Shown here in pieces: positions 1 to 9,223 of a DNA stretch of 55,673 nucleotides. The notes below the pieces were generated by a model. That model did no database searches. It had not been told where the DNA came from and saw only the letters and a program-made list of their open reading frames with translations. Origin of the DNA: Anaerolineae bacterium (GTDB taxonomy: Bacteria > Chloroflexota > Anaerolineae > Aggregatilineales > UBA2796); assembly GCA_019637615.1 (NCBI GenBank), contig JAHBVJ010000041.1, positions 1 to 55,673 on the forward strand, in the 5' to 3' direction. A program made the position numbers and the translations under genes. Every line of letters starts with the position of its first letter. Within the stretch, counting starts at the first letter, position 1.

Positions 1-71
1 TCGCTCCTTTTTGCTTCCCCCTTTAATTTCGTATCTATACTGCCCGCAGCACCTTTGCGTGCAGCGTTTCC

Positions 72-1640
72 CTAGCCGTCCTCGTCCGACGACTCGGCTT
101 CATCTCCTAGCTCGATCACCTGCCGGGCTAATTCGATGGCCTGATCACGGGTGGCGATTTCGCCGGATGCCTGTGCCTCTTGCAATGCCCTGACGATCCT
201 GCCGATGGCTGGCCCCGCTGGTAGGTCGAGTTCGCGCATGATTTCGCGCCCAGTCAGCAACGGTGCTGGCGCAACGATCTCATCATGACGGTTGAAGTAG
301 CCATCAAGCAGCGGCGTCACGCATTGAATATGTGTGATCCAGTCTTGCAGCGAGAGCGACGATCCGACCATGCCAAGATAATCCGCTAAGGTTAACAGAC
401 AGATGTCGATACCCGCTTGGTGCCCTGCTGCCAACCAGAACCGATAGACTGTCCGCCGCGAAACGTGCGTCGTATGGATGCTATTCATGTGGATGTGCAT
501 CGGGCGCATATGATTGCGAACCGCATTGCCCAAACGTACGGTTTCCTCGTTGCTCAGACGCAGCGCCGTCGCTCGTTCAACTGCCAGATCGCTGCCGACC
601 AAATCGTGCTTATAGAAGTGGATGCGACCATCCACACCGACGCTGTGTGTGGCGGGCTTGCCGCAATCGTGCAGTAACGCCTCTAGCATAAGCAGCGAGC
701 GCACCGTCCGCCCATTGGGCAGCGGCATAGCAAGATGATCTTGGAAACGTTGACGGAAATTGTCCATCATGTACACGATCATGCCGTCAGCGGTGTTGCT
801 GGCGCTTTCCACCGAACGCAACGGGCTGATCGTATGCAGGATGCCGTCCAGCGCTTCGATCACGCTCAGGGTGTGTTCCCAGACATCGAAGATATGCGGC
901 GCGCTCTGTTTTAGGCCGCGCATGGCCTCAATTTCCGGGATGATCCATTGCAGTAAGCCAAGCATATCCAGCGCTCGCAGCGCCGCATGAGGACGCGGCC
1001 CATTGAGCAGCGTCATGAATTCGTCGCGGACACGCTCGACCGACGTCATGCTGAGACGTTCGCCCGCTTGCCGGATGTCTTTGCGCGTTTCCGATTCGAT
1101 CATCATCTGAAAGGCAGTGCTTTGCCGGATTCCGCGCAACGCACGGATCGGATCGTCTGCGATAGAAGTAGAGCTGCAACGGCGGATGATCTTTTTGACG
1201 ATGTCCGCGCCGCCGCCGAGGGGATCGATGATCGACTGCATATCCGCCGTCAGCGCCACCGCCATCGCGTTGAGGGTGAAATCACGACCTTGAAGGTCTT
1301 CCAGCAGCGTTTTGCCACGTGCCCGCGAAATATCGATGCTATATTTGCTGCCGTTGAACTCGATGATCGCCCGCCCGATCTCGCGTGCATCGTCCAGCGG
1401 GTAGTAGGCTCCGCCGAAGTGATCCGCGACCCTTCTGGCAGGCAACCGACCATCGCCCAAGCTGACAAAATCAAGATCGTGGATGGGATGCCGCAGCAGG
1501 GCATCCCGCACCGCGCCACCGACCAGATATACGGGCTGTGGATTAGCGCTCAGGATGGGCTGCAAGGCGGTTAGCAGCGCGGGCCACTCGATGTATAAGG
1601 GCGCGGGCACGGGCGTGAGTAAGGATTGCTGATCACTCAC
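72..1640 (-). CDS. cca: CCA-adding enzyme / poly(A) polymerase family nucleotidyltransferase with HD domain
   Basis: Predicted to add or repair the 3' CCA end of tRNAs in the cytoplasm. The N-terminal nucleotidyltransferase head shows GGAVRD at residues 41-46 and the metal-binding DLD at 55-57, followed by RDFTLNAMA (about 119-127) and DDPIRALRG (about 162-170), the usual order in class II tRNA nucleotidyltransferases. An HD phosphohydrolase domain follows with LLHDCGKP near 322-329. At 522 residues it is in the range of HD-containing bacterial members. The start is GTG, inside the last codons of the upstream hypoxanthine phosphoribosyltransferase gene (8-nt overlap), so translation is probably coupled. 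A specialised poly(A) polymerase cannot be excluded, because these enzymes are not separable by eye. Confidence 0.9.
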   Translation of the reverse strand: MSDQQSLLTPVPAPLYIEWPALLTALQPILSANPQPVYLVGGAVRDALLRHPIHDLDFVSLGDGRLPARRVADHFGGAYYPLDDAREIGRAIIEFNGSKYSIDISRARGKTLLEDLQGRDFTLNAMAVALTADMQSIIDPLGGGADIVKKIIRRCSSTSIADDPIRALRGIRQSTAFQMMIESETRKDIRQAGERLSMTSVERVRDEFMTLLNGPRPHAALRALDMLGLLQWIIPEIEAMRGLKQSAPHIFDVWEHTLSVIEALDGILHTISPLRSVESASNTADGMIVYMMDNFRQRFQDHLAMPLPNGRTVRSLLMLEALLHDCGKPATHSVGVDGRIHFYKHDLVGSDLAVERATALRLSNEETVRLGNAVRNHMRPMHIHMNSIHTTHVSRRTVYRFWLAAGHQAGIDICLLTLADYLGMVGSSLSLQDWITHIQCVTPLLDGYFNRHDEIVAPAPLLTGREIMRELDLPAGPAIGRIVRALQEAQASGEIATRDQAIELARQVIELGDEAESSDEDG

Positions 1641-2196
1641 GGGTCAGAATCGCTCCCGGATTCACAACGCCGATAAACGGCAAATTACGATACAGCTCAT
1701 CGAGATCAAGCCCGTAGCCGAATACGAATTTGTTGGGGATTTCGAAACCGATGTAATCAACGGGGACGGGCGTCTCGCGGCGTTCAGGCTTGTTGAGCAG
1801 CGTACAAATCTTGAGGCTGGCGGGCTGACGGTCGAGCAGCATCTGCCGGACATAGGCCAGCGTGGTGCCGCTGTCGATGATGTCTTCCACGATCAGGACG
1901 TGTTTGCCCCGGATGCGCTCACTGGGGATGTCCAAGCCGATCTTGACGTGACCAGTAGATTCGCGCGCTTCCACCCCATAACTGGACGCCGCCATGAACT
2001 CGACGGCATGGGGCACAGTGAGATGGCGCATCAAGTCGGTGAGGAACATGATGCCGCCCTTGAGGATACAAACCAACGTCAAGCCCTTGATCCCAGCATA
2101 GTCGCGATCTAGCACCGCCGCGAGTTCCGCGACCCGCGTGGCTAACTGCTGTTGGTCAATCAGGATTTCTTGCAGAAAGTGTTGATAATCGTGCAT
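1633..2196 (-). CDS. hpt: Hypoxanthine phosphoribosyltransferase
   Basis: Purine salvage enzyme that joins hypoxanthine (or guanine) to PRPP to make IMP/GMP in the cytoplasm. The PRPP-binding loop VEDIIDSGTT sits at residues 103-112, the LKGG loop at 45-48, and a C-terminal DYIGFEIPNKFVFGYGLD stretch is typical of bacterial Hpt. The length of 187 residues is normal. It lies upstream of and overlaps the CCA-adding enzyme gene by 8 nt on the same strand. No strong Shine-Dalgarno sequence precedes the ATG. Confidence 0.93.
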   Translation of the reverse strand: MHDYQHFLQEILIDQQQLATRVAELAAVLDRDYAGIKGLTLVCILKGGIMFLTDLMRHLTVPHAVEFMAASSYGVEARESTGHVKIGLDIPSERIRGKHVLIVEDIIDSGTTLAYVRQMLLDRQPASLKICTLLNKPERRETPVPVDYIGFEIPNKFVFGYGLDLDELYRNLPFIGVVNPGAILTRE

Positions 2197-2217
2197 GTAA
2201 TGGCTTTCAAAGCATTG

Positions 2218-2778
2218 CTAGTGAAGTAAGCCCCGACGCGATGGAAATTCATCCCAATATTCCCGGCTGGCAACGGCAGAAAAGGCATCTAGCCAGTCGA
2301 GAATGAGCATGTGCAGCGACTGGGTAATTTCCACATCGCGGTGGATGCTTGCCGCCACGCTAATCGCGCTCGTGATCATATCCTGTAGTGTACCCAATTC
2401 ATGCGGGTTCAGGTGCTGATTGTGCATTTGCGCAAAGTCCATCACCTGATCCGCCGCGACAAGATGCAGCCGAATCAGCGCTTCGGCGGGCATCAAGGGC
2501 GTGACATCGAGCGCGAAATCGGTGGTCAATGTACTGACGAGCTTGTCGCGCACGTTGTACAGTTTCGTGCGCAGCACAAACAAGCGTTGTTGCAGATCGC
2601 CAGCTAAACTGCGCAACGAGTCGAGCGCCGGCGGCTCATCCGCCAGCATCTCCTCAATGAATGACATGATCGGCGTAAGTGAGCCTTGGTCGAGGCAGCG
2701 ATCAAAGAGATCGAGCGCCTGTAAACGCAGCGGATCTTCATCTTCATCAGGTACACGCAGTTCAACCAACGCGCTCAT
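2218..2778 (-). CDS. Conserved-looking hypothetical protein, helical, acidic
   Basis: I do not recognise a family. The 186-residue product is acidic and predicted mostly helical, with no signal peptide or membrane segment. The N-terminus is charged (VPDEDEDPLR near 9-18), and a Trp-rich patch (LDWLDAF, EYWDEF) lies near the C-terminus. A GGAGG motif lies almost against the ATG, which is unusually close spacing. It is 21 nt upstream of hpt on the same strand, so it probably shares that transcript. The family's function is unknown. Confidence 0.7.
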   Translation of the reverse strand: MSALVELRVPDEDEDPLRLQALDLFDRCLDQGSLTPIMSFIEEMLADEPPALDSLRSLAGDLQQRLFVLRTKLYNVRDKLVSTLTTDFALDVTPLMPAEALIRLHLVAADQVMDFAQMHNQHLNPHELGTLQDMITSAISVAASIHRDVEITQSLHMLILDWLDAFSAVASREYWDEFPSRRGLLH

Positions 2779-2835
2779 GCCTCCATCAAAGTGCTTAGTC
2801 CTCGGTCAATCAATCAACTATCGCTCTACGCGCCT

Positions 2836-3165
2836 TTATTCGTGCGCAGGCGGGCACAGCCGACGCAAATACTCAAAGGTATAGATACCGGTGTGATGCC
2901 CATCGTCCCAGAAAGGTTGCAGCGCGTAGGTGCCAACGAGTTCCAATTGCTCCATCTTGTAGGAACGGACGGGCGTGAGGGTCAGGATATTATCGGGATC
3001 GCTTTGCCGTCCCATATGCTCGTGCCCACCCCGACACTCCACGCAGGGACAGGCCTCGCGCAGATTGTTCAATGGATAGCGGCACTCGGTGTCATCATCC
3101 CATGTGATTAACAGGACATGTTCGTTTTTGTTGAGGGTAATCCCCTTCGGTCGCGGTTGAGTCAT
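2836..3165 (-). CDS. DUF971 (gamma-butyrobetaine hydroxylase N-terminal-like) protein
   Basis: A 109-residue single-domain DUF971 protein. It shows the family core: a short beta segment LLITWDDDTECRYPLNNLRE, then ACPCVECRGG (paired cysteines near residues 40-46), and a C-terminal WDDGHHTGIYTFEYLRRLC. In larger proteins this domain is the N-terminal part of gamma-butyrobetaine hydroxylases, and stand-alone copies are often linked to Fe-S or cofactor metabolism. That role is not shown here. The frame is open further upstream, but I use the ATG at 3165 because a longer start would overlap the preceding gene. The gene starts 5 nt after that gene's stop and has no Shine-Dalgarno site, which suggests coupled translation. 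Confidence 0.85.
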   Translation of the reverse strand: MTQPRPKGITLNKNEHVLLITWDDDTECRYPLNNLREACPCVECRGGHEHMGRQSDPDNILTLTPVRSYKMEQLELVGTYALQPFWDDGHHTGIYTFEYLRRLCPPAHE

Positions 3166-3170
3166 GCGGT

Positions 3171-3968
3171 TTAGTTTGGCCCAAAAATGAGGACGTTGTC
3201 GAATGCAACACGCATACCGGGTGAATCGGCGCGTGCGCCTACGCCGATCTTGCCATCGGCAAAGCTGTTGTCTTTGAAACTGATGCTGGTTTGCTGATTG
3301 TTGCTGATGCACTTGCCCGTATCGGGGCCGCTCCACGTGGAACGCCGATCCGACCCCTTGAGGCACAAGGGCAATGGTTCATCATTAACAAAGAATTGGA
3401 AACTGTCATCGCTGGCGACGACGCGCAATTGGTTGATCTGATTAAGCCCCGATTTGATTGACGGAGCGCGCTGCCATGTGCTGATTACGTCGGGTTCGCC
3501 ATTCTTGATCATCTGCACACTATACGCGCCATCACCACGCAGCAAGAACATATAGTAATTGTTATCGTCATGATAGCGGAACACGATGCCGTATTCCGTG
3601 AAGTCGCCCGTCGCGGCGGTAATGCTGGCATTCACACGGGCGTCAATGTCGCGGAAATCGCGCTTGAGAACTGAATAGATCGAGCGCACCTCATCAATCG
3701 AGATGCGCATGACGCCATCCGCGATCTGCGTAGAACTTTGACCGGGTTCTTGCAGCCAATCGACGTTGCTGGCATTTTCAGCACTGAAGTCGGTGGCATA
3801 CAACAACGCACCGGAACTCGGCTTGGCGGGACGGTCTAACGCACGCAGCAGGGCGATCACACCGTTCCCTACGAGCAGCAAGACAACGGCAGCTAACAAC
3901 CCGAACAGAAAGATAAACCACGCTCGGCGGCGGCGGCGACGTGGAAGTTGATGTCCTATCACGACCAT
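3171..3968 (-). CDS. Membrane-anchored protein with laminin-G/DUF1080-like jelly-roll domain
   Basis: The 265-residue product has an Arg-rich N-terminus (PRRRRRR near 9-15), one transmembrane helix (about 17-42), and an exported domain. That domain reads like a concanavalin-type jelly roll: YATDFSAENASNVDW, alternating beta strands, GIVFRYHDDNNYYMFLLR, and a final GKIGVGARA...VAFDNVLIFG. The closing pattern is typical of LamG / 3-keto-disaccharide-hydrolase-like folds. The positive-inside rule places the N-terminus in the cytoplasm and the domain outside. I see no catalytic motif, so ligand or glycan binding is only an inference. It is divergent from the TPR gene cluster beginning at 4120. 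Confidence 0.7.
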   Translation of the reverse strand: MVVIGHQLPRRRRRRAWFIFLFGLLAAVVLLLVGNGVIALLRALDRPAKPSSGALLYATDFSAENASNVDWLQEPGQSSTQIADGVMRISIDEVRSIYSVLKRDFRDIDARVNASITAATGDFTEYGIVFRYHDDNNYYMFLLRGDGAYSVQMIKNGEPDVISTWQRAPSIKSGLNQINQLRVVASDDSFQFFVNDEPLPLCLKGSDRRSTWSGPDTGKCISNNQQTSISFKDNSFADGKIGVGARADSPGMRVAFDNVLIFGPN

Positions 3969-4056
3969 GAACAGATCACAAACCCATAAGAAAGGTAGAT
4001 TGTCATTGTACCATAGGCTCTCAATCTAGGTAAAATGAGCAACTTGAGAATTGAAC

Positions 4057-4086
4057 TTGCCAATAGCTTGCGTTTAGGGCTATAAA
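4057..4086 (+). promoter_or_regulatory. Candidate sigma70-type promoter for the TPR gene cluster
   Basis: TTGCCA (5 of 6 to the -35 consensus) and TATAAA (5 of 6 to the -10) are separated by 18 nt. The pair lies about 35-60 nt upstream of the first TPR gene, in a divergent intergenic region. This is a motif match only. Confidence 0.45.
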
Positions 4087-4119
4087 TAGCCAAGCTAAAC
4101 TAACTGAAAGTGACGTTCT

Positions 4120-4497
4120 ATGACGCTAGGTCGCAGAGACACCGAATCCGGCCCCAATCTTGAGCATCTACTTCAAAATGCTGTTCGTACGTGGCAAAGT
4201 GGCAATATTGCTGGTGCCCGCATCATGGTGGAGAATGTGCTTGAGAACGATAAACGCAATGAGCGCGCTTGGTTGTTGATGGCGAAAATGGCAAACAACG
4301 AAGTGGATCGGCGGCGCTATCTGGAGACTGTGCTAGAAATTAACCCGCGCAACACACAAGCCCGACAGTTGTTAAATCAACTCGACAGCGCCTTGAAAGG
4401 CACCGAAAACAGCTCGATGCGCATCGGCATTGTGCTGCTGGTAGGGATCGCCATTGTGCTTATCGCCGTCGTAATCATCGCGTTAGTGATTGCCTGA
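4120..4497 (+). CDS. Short TPR protein with C-terminal membrane anchor
   Basis: A 125-residue protein with a helical TPR-like head at about 13-90 (LEHLLQNAVRTWQSGNIAGA, then NERAWLLMAKMANN and VLEINPRNTQARQLLNQLD), and a very hydrophobic C-terminal helix (about 100-124) with no tail beyond it, so it is a tail-anchored membrane protein. The same head opens the next two genes, which makes this a propeller-less paralogue. The three genes probably arose by tandem duplication. The TPR suggests protein-protein contact, but the partner is unknown. Confidence 0.78.
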   Translation: MTLGRRDTESGPNLEHLLQNAVRTWQSGNIAGARIMVENVLENDKRNERAWLLMAKMANNEVDRRRYLETVLEINPRNTQARQLLNQLDSALKGTENSSMRIGIVLLVGIAIVLIAVVIIALVIA

Positions 4498-4581
4498 CGC
4501 TGGAACGACCAAGTAGGAAGCGTCGTTAGCGCAGTTGCCGCGAGGCGTGGTGTTTTCTTCTCGAACAGATAAGGTGGTACC

Positions 4582-6171
4582 TTGGCAGACGATCTGGAAC
4601 AACTACTGAACGATGGTATCGCGGCGGCTAAAGCTGGCAACAAAGTAGAAGCGCGCCGCTTAATCGAAGAAGTGTTGGCAAAGAATGATCGCCTTGAGCG
4701 AGCGTGGTTAGCATTAGCTGGTTTGGTGGATACCCCCCGCGAACGGCGGATCTGTCTTGAAAATGTGTTGGAGATCAACCCCAATAACGAGCGAGCGCGC
4801 CAAGCTCTCGGTCAATTAGACGCTGCTGTGCCGAGTGCCCCAGCGACCCGCGCGGTAAGTACGCCACCACCCGCCGCGCCGAGCACACCGCCACCTTCGC
4901 GTCCCGCTGCTAGTGAGTCATCGCCGCGCCGAGCACAAGGACCAGTCACCGTGCCCAAAGGCCGTCCCGGTACACAGGCAACGGTCGGCGCGCGGGAGGC
5001 ATGGCGGTCACAGCGCACACAGCGAGGCTTCCAGCTATCGATTCCGTTCATCACGGTAGCGGTACTTGGCATATTAGTGATCGGGTTTGGAGTAACACTG
5101 CTCATTTCGGGGAATGTCAACGCGACCCCAACACCAGCGGTATCGACTACGCCGCTGCCTACATTGAGCATCGCACAATTGAACGCGACGCGCTTTCCGC
5201 AAGGGACACCGACTCTGACACCGGCTGGCACGATCATCACCGATGTAACGCTGCAACCTGTAGGCATCGCGCCGTCGTGGACGCCTTCCAACACACCAGC
5301 ACCGAGCAATACACCAACGCCCAGACCAACCTTGCCGCCGTTCTCCCAATATGAAATGGTATTTGTGGGGGAGCGCGAAGGCACCGCCGAACAACGGATT
5401 TTCGTGGCGAAGGCCGACGGAACGGGCGAAACCCAGATCGCGATAGGAACCGATCCGGTATGGTCGCCGGATGGCAGCAAGATCGCTTACATACGGATCG
5501 CCACTGACACGGGCAAACCGCAGTTGATTGTCATCAACGCCGACGGCAGCGATCCCAAGATCGTGGCATCTACCGAAGGCGACAGCTTGGTTACGCCAGC
5601 GTGGTCGGCGGATGGCGATAAATTGGCATTTGCCGCCAAGGAACCAGATGTCGGCAATCTTGAGATTTACACCGTGAATGCCGACGGCACCGACCGCGTC
5701 CGCGTGACGACCCATTTGGGCGATGATCTCGGCCCCGTGTGGTCACCTGTGAGCAACGCCATTATTTACTCGTCAGACATCAACGGACGAAGCGCCTTCC
5801 AGTTGATCTTGCGCGATATGACGACCGGCAAAGAAGAGCAGCTAACCTCTTCTGGCGGGCAAAATCTGGATGCGATGTGGTCGCCGGACGGGAAATACGT
5901 GGTGTTTTCTTCCTCGCGTGACCGTTTGGCGCAGATCTACCGGATGCAAGCGGATGGCAGCGACGAGCGCCCCTTGACGTTTGGCGCAGACAGCAAAGAG
6001 AATCGCTATCCAGCATGGTCGTCGGATGGGAATTACTTGATGTTTGCGTCTAACCGCAATGGTGGCGTATTCAATTTGTTCATCATGACGCCGGATGGCA
6101 AGAACGTGCAGCAGGTCACCAACCAAGTGGGCATCAGCACCGCAGGCAAGTTCCGTCCGAATGGGTTTTAG
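4582..6171 (+). CDS. TPR - transmembrane - TolB/WD40-like propeller protein
   Basis: The 529-residue product has an N-terminal TPR unit (3-75), a Pro/Ala/Ser-rich linker, one transmembrane helix near 155-175 (FITVAVLGILVIGFGVTLL), a Thr/Pro linker, and a C-terminal TolB-type beta propeller with repeated VWSPDGSKIAYI, AWSADGDKLAF and MWSPDGKYVVFSS blades and DGT/NADGS turns. The propeller should be outside the membrane and the TPR inside. The start is TTG with an AAGGTGG Shine-Dalgarno sequence just upstream. No other start places the TPR so close to the N-terminus, as seen in the paralogues. Such proteins are common in Chloroflexota, and the ligand is unknown. Confidence 0.82.
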   Translation: MADDLEQLLNDGIAAAKAGNKVEARRLIEEVLAKNDRLERAWLALAGLVDTPRERRICLENVLEINPNNERARQALGQLDAAVPSAPATRAVSTPPPAAPSTPPPSRPAASESSPRRAQGPVTVPKGRPGTQATVGAREAWRSQRTQRGFQLSIPFITVAVLGILVIGFGVTLLISGNVNATPTPAVSTTPLPTLSIAQLNATRFPQGTPTLTPAGTIITDVTLQPVGIAPSWTPSNTPAPSNTPTPRPTLPPFSQYEMVFVGEREGTAEQRIFVAKADGTGETQIAIGTDPVWSPDGSKIAYIRIATDTGKPQLIVINADGSDPKIVASTEGDSLVTPAWSADGDKLAFAAKEPDVGNLEIYTVNADGTDRVRVTTHLGDDLGPVWSPVSNAIIYSSDINGRSAFQLILRDMTTGKEEQLTSSGGQNLDAMWSPDGKYVVFSSSRDRLAQIYRMQADGSDERPLTFGADSKENRYPAWSSDGNYLMFASNRNGGVFNLFIMTPDGKNVQQVTNQVGISTAGKFRPNGF

Positions 6172-6251
6172 CGGCAGCACGCCTGCTGATGGAATGATGA
6201 TGTCCAATGAGTGTCGCTGTAAACAGGCTGATTAATCAATGGAGCCGTAGG

Positions 6252-8012
6252 GTGAGTAACGCGAATTCCACAGGTCAATTCACTGCTGCTTATCTAGATC
6301 AATTGCTCCGCGAAGGTATTGCTGCGGCGAAGATCGATGATAAGGAGATGGCGCGAACCAAACTGCGCCAAGTCACTGAACTTGACCAGTACAACGAAAA
6401 GGCGTGGTTCTGGTTGGCTTCCGTCGTGGAGACGGACGAAGAAAAGCGCGTCTGCCTCGGTAACGTAGTGGTGATCAATCCGAACAATGACCGCGCCAAG
6501 CAATTGTTGGATCAACTGATCGCGGGCGGTGGCAGCGTCAAACGCGACGATGGCGGCGCAGGCCGCATGACGATCAAGGAATTGATCCGCATCTTCCTCA
6601 CGCTCCCTCCGCCGCAGCGGTTGATCGTCGCGGCAGGCGGCATTGTGGCGCTCGGCTTATGCCTGCTGATTAGCAGTTCGATCTCGCAGCCTGCCGCCTT
6701 GGGACAGCCGACCATTGCCAATGTCGGTGCCACCGATGTGCCGCCGTTAGGTGGTGGCGCGAATGATGGGACGACAGTCGCACAAGGGCCGACCGAGATT
6801 CCACCGACGGCAACCTTGACGCCGCTGGCGCTGCCATCACTGCCTCCCTCGTGGACACCGGAACCGAGTGCCACGCCGAACACAGGCATCAAGAGCACGC
6901 CGTTAGCGGCTCCTCCCGCCGATGTATTGAGCGGGCGGATGCTGGTCTCGATTGGCACCGCCTTGACGCTCGATCAGGCGCTGCCAATCTCGCTCTACCT
7001 GCCCAAAACGGGCGCGATCACACCGATCATTGACCGCAGCAATCGCGGCGATTGGGCGGAGTTCATGCCGGATGGTCGCCGTGTGATTTATGCGCGTTAC
7101 ATTTCCGGCACCAACAGCCAGCAAATCCGAATCGTGAACCTGAACGGCACGCAAGGCCGCGAATTGAGCGAAGTCTGGGGCAATAAGCCTAACCTTGCTG
7201 ATCACAAGATGGTGAGTGTTTCTGATAACGGCAAAGTCGTTGCCTTCAGCGCTATTAACAAGCCCGAAAATGACGCTTCGCCAGATATTTACTGGATCGC
7301 CGTCGAGTTCGGTTTGCCGCAGACACCAACGCCAGTCGTGCCGACCGAAGTTATCCCTGCCACCAATACGCTGCTGCCTGTGCCAACCGAAGTCGTGACG
7401 CTCGATCCGAATGCCACGATCATACCCGTCACACCGACAGAAACGGCGACGGAAACAGCCACCGTCACAGAAACGGCGACGGATACCCCAGGCCCCACAC
7501 CGACCGAGGCAAAAGCGCCCCTGAATCGGCTGACGGAAAAAGACAGCGGTGAAAATGTATGGCCTTCCGTCTCGCCCGATGGGACGCAGGTTGTGTACGT
7601 CTCTAACCGCCAGTTGTACGGGCAAGGCGTTGACCTGTACCTCGTGCCAGTCGGCGCGGCAGCTCCCGAAGTCAACCTGAGCAACGACGCCGATGCCCTG
7701 ATCGAAGCCGCGCCGCGTTGGTCGCCGGACGGCAAGCAAATCGCGTTCCAAGCGGGCACGGTCGATGCTAAGGGCAACTTCATGCGCAGCAGCATCTACG
7801 TGATGAACGCGGACGGGTCCGAGCGCGTCGAGTTGGTTGGCGGCGAGAGCGTGAATATGCGTCCGGTGTGGTCGCCCGATGGAGCCTACATCGCCTTCAC
7901 CTCCAACCGCTCCGGCAAAAACGAGATTTTCGTTGTCAATGTCGCCAGTAAGGAACTGTTTCAGGTGACTTCGATGCCCGACGCGATTGTGCTGCAAGAT
8001 TGGAGACCGTAG
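6252..8012 (+). CDS. TPR - transmembrane - TolB-like propeller protein, second copy
   Basis: Same plan as its upstream neighbour: a TPR head beginning YLDQLLREGIAAAK, a transmembrane helix (LIVAAGGIVALGLCLLI), Thr/Pro linkers, and propeller blades such as VSPDGTQVVYVSN, RWSPDGKQIAFQ and VWSPDGAYIAFTSNR. An extra low-complexity insert of PT/TE repeats (around 7320-7510) splits the propeller. The frame is open to an ATG at 6207, but GTG at 6252 has a GGAG site 7 nt upstream and gives an N-terminus like the paralogues, so I prefer it. It probably acts at the cell surface; its role is unknown. Confidence 0.8.
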   Translation: MSNANSTGQFTAAYLDQLLREGIAAAKIDDKEMARTKLRQVTELDQYNEKAWFWLASVVETDEEKRVCLGNVVVINPNNDRAKQLLDQLIAGGGSVKRDDGGAGRMTIKELIRIFLTLPPPQRLIVAAGGIVALGLCLLISSSISQPAALGQPTIANVGATDVPPLGGGANDGTTVAQGPTEIPPTATLTPLALPSLPPSWTPEPSATPNTGIKSTPLAAPPADVLSGRMLVSIGTALTLDQALPISLYLPKTGAITPIIDRSNRGDWAEFMPDGRRVIYARYISGTNSQQIRIVNLNGTQGRELSEVWGNKPNLADHKMVSVSDNGKVVAFSAINKPENDASPDIYWIAVEFGLPQTPTPVVPTEVIPATNTLLPVPTEVVTLDPNATIIPVTPTETATETATVTETATDTPGPTPTEAKAPLNRLTEKDSGENVWPSVSPDGTQVVYVSNRQLYGQGVDLYLVPVGAAAPEVNLSNDADALIEAAPRWSPDGKQIAFQAGTVDAKGNFMRSSIYVMNADGSERVELVGGESVNMRPVWSPDGAYIAFTSNRSGKNEIFVVNVASKELFQVTSMPDAIVLQDWRP

Positions 8013-8040
8013 AAACCGTGAGCGGTGCCGCATCCGACAG

Positions 8041-8062
8041 TGCGCCGGAACCTTCCGGCGCA
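8041..8062 (+). terminator. Hairpin terminator after the TPR-propeller cluster
   Basis: A perfect 10-bp inverted repeat, TGCGCCGGAA / TTCCGGCGCA, separated by two bases (effectively a 7-bp stem with a 6-nt loop) and followed by a weak T-rich stretch. It lies 28 nt after the stop of the propeller gene and 46 nt before the PHP gene. Confidence 0.6.
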
Positions 8063-8108
8063 TCCTTTCTTCACGCGTTGTATACTGCGGTGGTTATCGC
8101 CTTGATCC

Positions 8109-9215
8109 ATGTTTAACATCCTCCATCTGCATGAATATGTGGGCAATCTCCACATGCACACGCCTTATTCCGATGGCGAGGCATCTCATGCGCAGATCGC
8201 GCAGGCGGCGCTGCAAGCTGGCCTCGATTTTGTGCTGGTCACCGACCATAACATTCTGGTGCAGGGCGTCGAGGGCTACTACGGCAGCGAAGACAGCGGC
8301 TATGTCCTGCTGATGACGGGCGAAGAAATCCATGATCAAGGTCGCTTGCCACAGGTCAACCATCTGCTCGTCTACGGTGTCGAGAAAGAATTAGCCCAGT
8401 GCGCGCACGATCCGCAGCACTTGATCGATGCAGTGAACGCGGCGGGCGGGCTGTCTTTCCTCGCGCACCCGCATGATCAGGTGATCGAGTGGCGCAACGA
8501 GTACGCCATCCCGTGGGTAGATTGGCAGGTCAGCCGCTATACGGGTTTGGAAATCTGGAACTACATGTCCAGTGTCAAAGAACTGATGCCGACGCCGATC
8601 AGCACCATCCGCACGGCTTTCCGCCCCGAAGAATACATGATCGGCCCCAATCCCAAGACGCTGGAATTGTGGGACAGCCTGTTGACCAAAGGTTGGCGCG
8701 TGGTTGGGATCGGCAATGCTGACGCACACGGCACGACCTATCATCTGGGGCCAGTCAGCCACGTTGTTTACCCGTATGACTTCCTGTTCAACTGCGTGAA
8801 TACCCATGTTTTGCTGCCGCAGCCACTGACGGGCAACCTTGAGCACGATAAATTCGCCATCTACCGCGCCCTGCGCATGGGCAACGCCTTCATCAGCTAC
8901 GATCTGCTGGGCGACGCGCACACCTTCCGCTACTCCGCAACCGGCACGAGTTCCGCGACCATCATGGGCGGCACGATCAAGCTCGGACCCGGCGTTACGC
9001 TGCAAGCCAAAGTCCCGATCCGCTGCCACCTCAAGATGATCCATCAGGGCAAGGTCGTGGCAGAGGTGCAAGATCGCGAGAATATCACGTTTACCGCGCA
9101 TACGGGCGGCGCATACCGCGTCGAGGTCTGGACGGAGTACAAGGGCAAAGAGCGCATGTGGATCCTCAGCAACCCCATCTATATCGAGGACGCCACCTAC
9201 CGTGTCGTAGGATAG
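8109..9215 (+). CDS. PHP-domain metal-dependent phosphoesterase
   Basis: The N-terminal PHP domain shows the metal-binding H-x-H in NLHMHTPYSDG (His15, His17) and VTDHN near residue 51. More conserved histidines lie in LSFLAHPHDQ and in GIGNADAHG, all in the order expected for PHP phosphoesterases of the YciV/TrpH type. The last roughly 110 residues are beta-rich (KVPIRCHLKMIHQGKVV...FTAHTGGAYRVEVW) and resemble an appended sandwich domain. Hydrolysis of phosphate esters is a family inference; the substrate is unknown. No signal peptide, so probably cytoplasmic. Confidence 0.82.
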   Translation: MFNILHLHEYVGNLHMHTPYSDGEASHAQIAQAALQAGLDFVLVTDHNILVQGVEGYYGSEDSGYVLLMTGEEIHDQGRLPQVNHLLVYGVEKELAQCAHDPQHLIDAVNAAGGLSFLAHPHDQVIEWRNEYAIPWVDWQVSRYTGLEIWNYMSSVKELMPTPISTIRTAFRPEEYMIGPNPKTLELWDSLLTKGWRVVGIGNADAHGTTYHLGPVSHVVYPYDFLFNCVNTHVLLPQPLTGNLEHDKFAIYRALRMGNAFISYDLLGDAHTFRYSATGTSSATIMGGTIKLGPGVTLQAKVPIRCHLKMIHQGKVVAEVQDRENITFTAHTGGAYRVEVWTEYKGKERMWILSNPIYIEDATYRVVG

Positions 9216-9223
9216 CGTTCTGC

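Noticed and set aside
1..71. Possible gene or tRNA at the left edge
   Set aside because: Only about 70 nt after the end of the CCA gene; no fold or frame recognised.
6903..8063. 386-codon frame antisense to the second TPR-propeller gene
   Set aside because: Composition (Arg/His/Gly-rich) reflects the reverse complement of propeller repeats; no start-site evidence.
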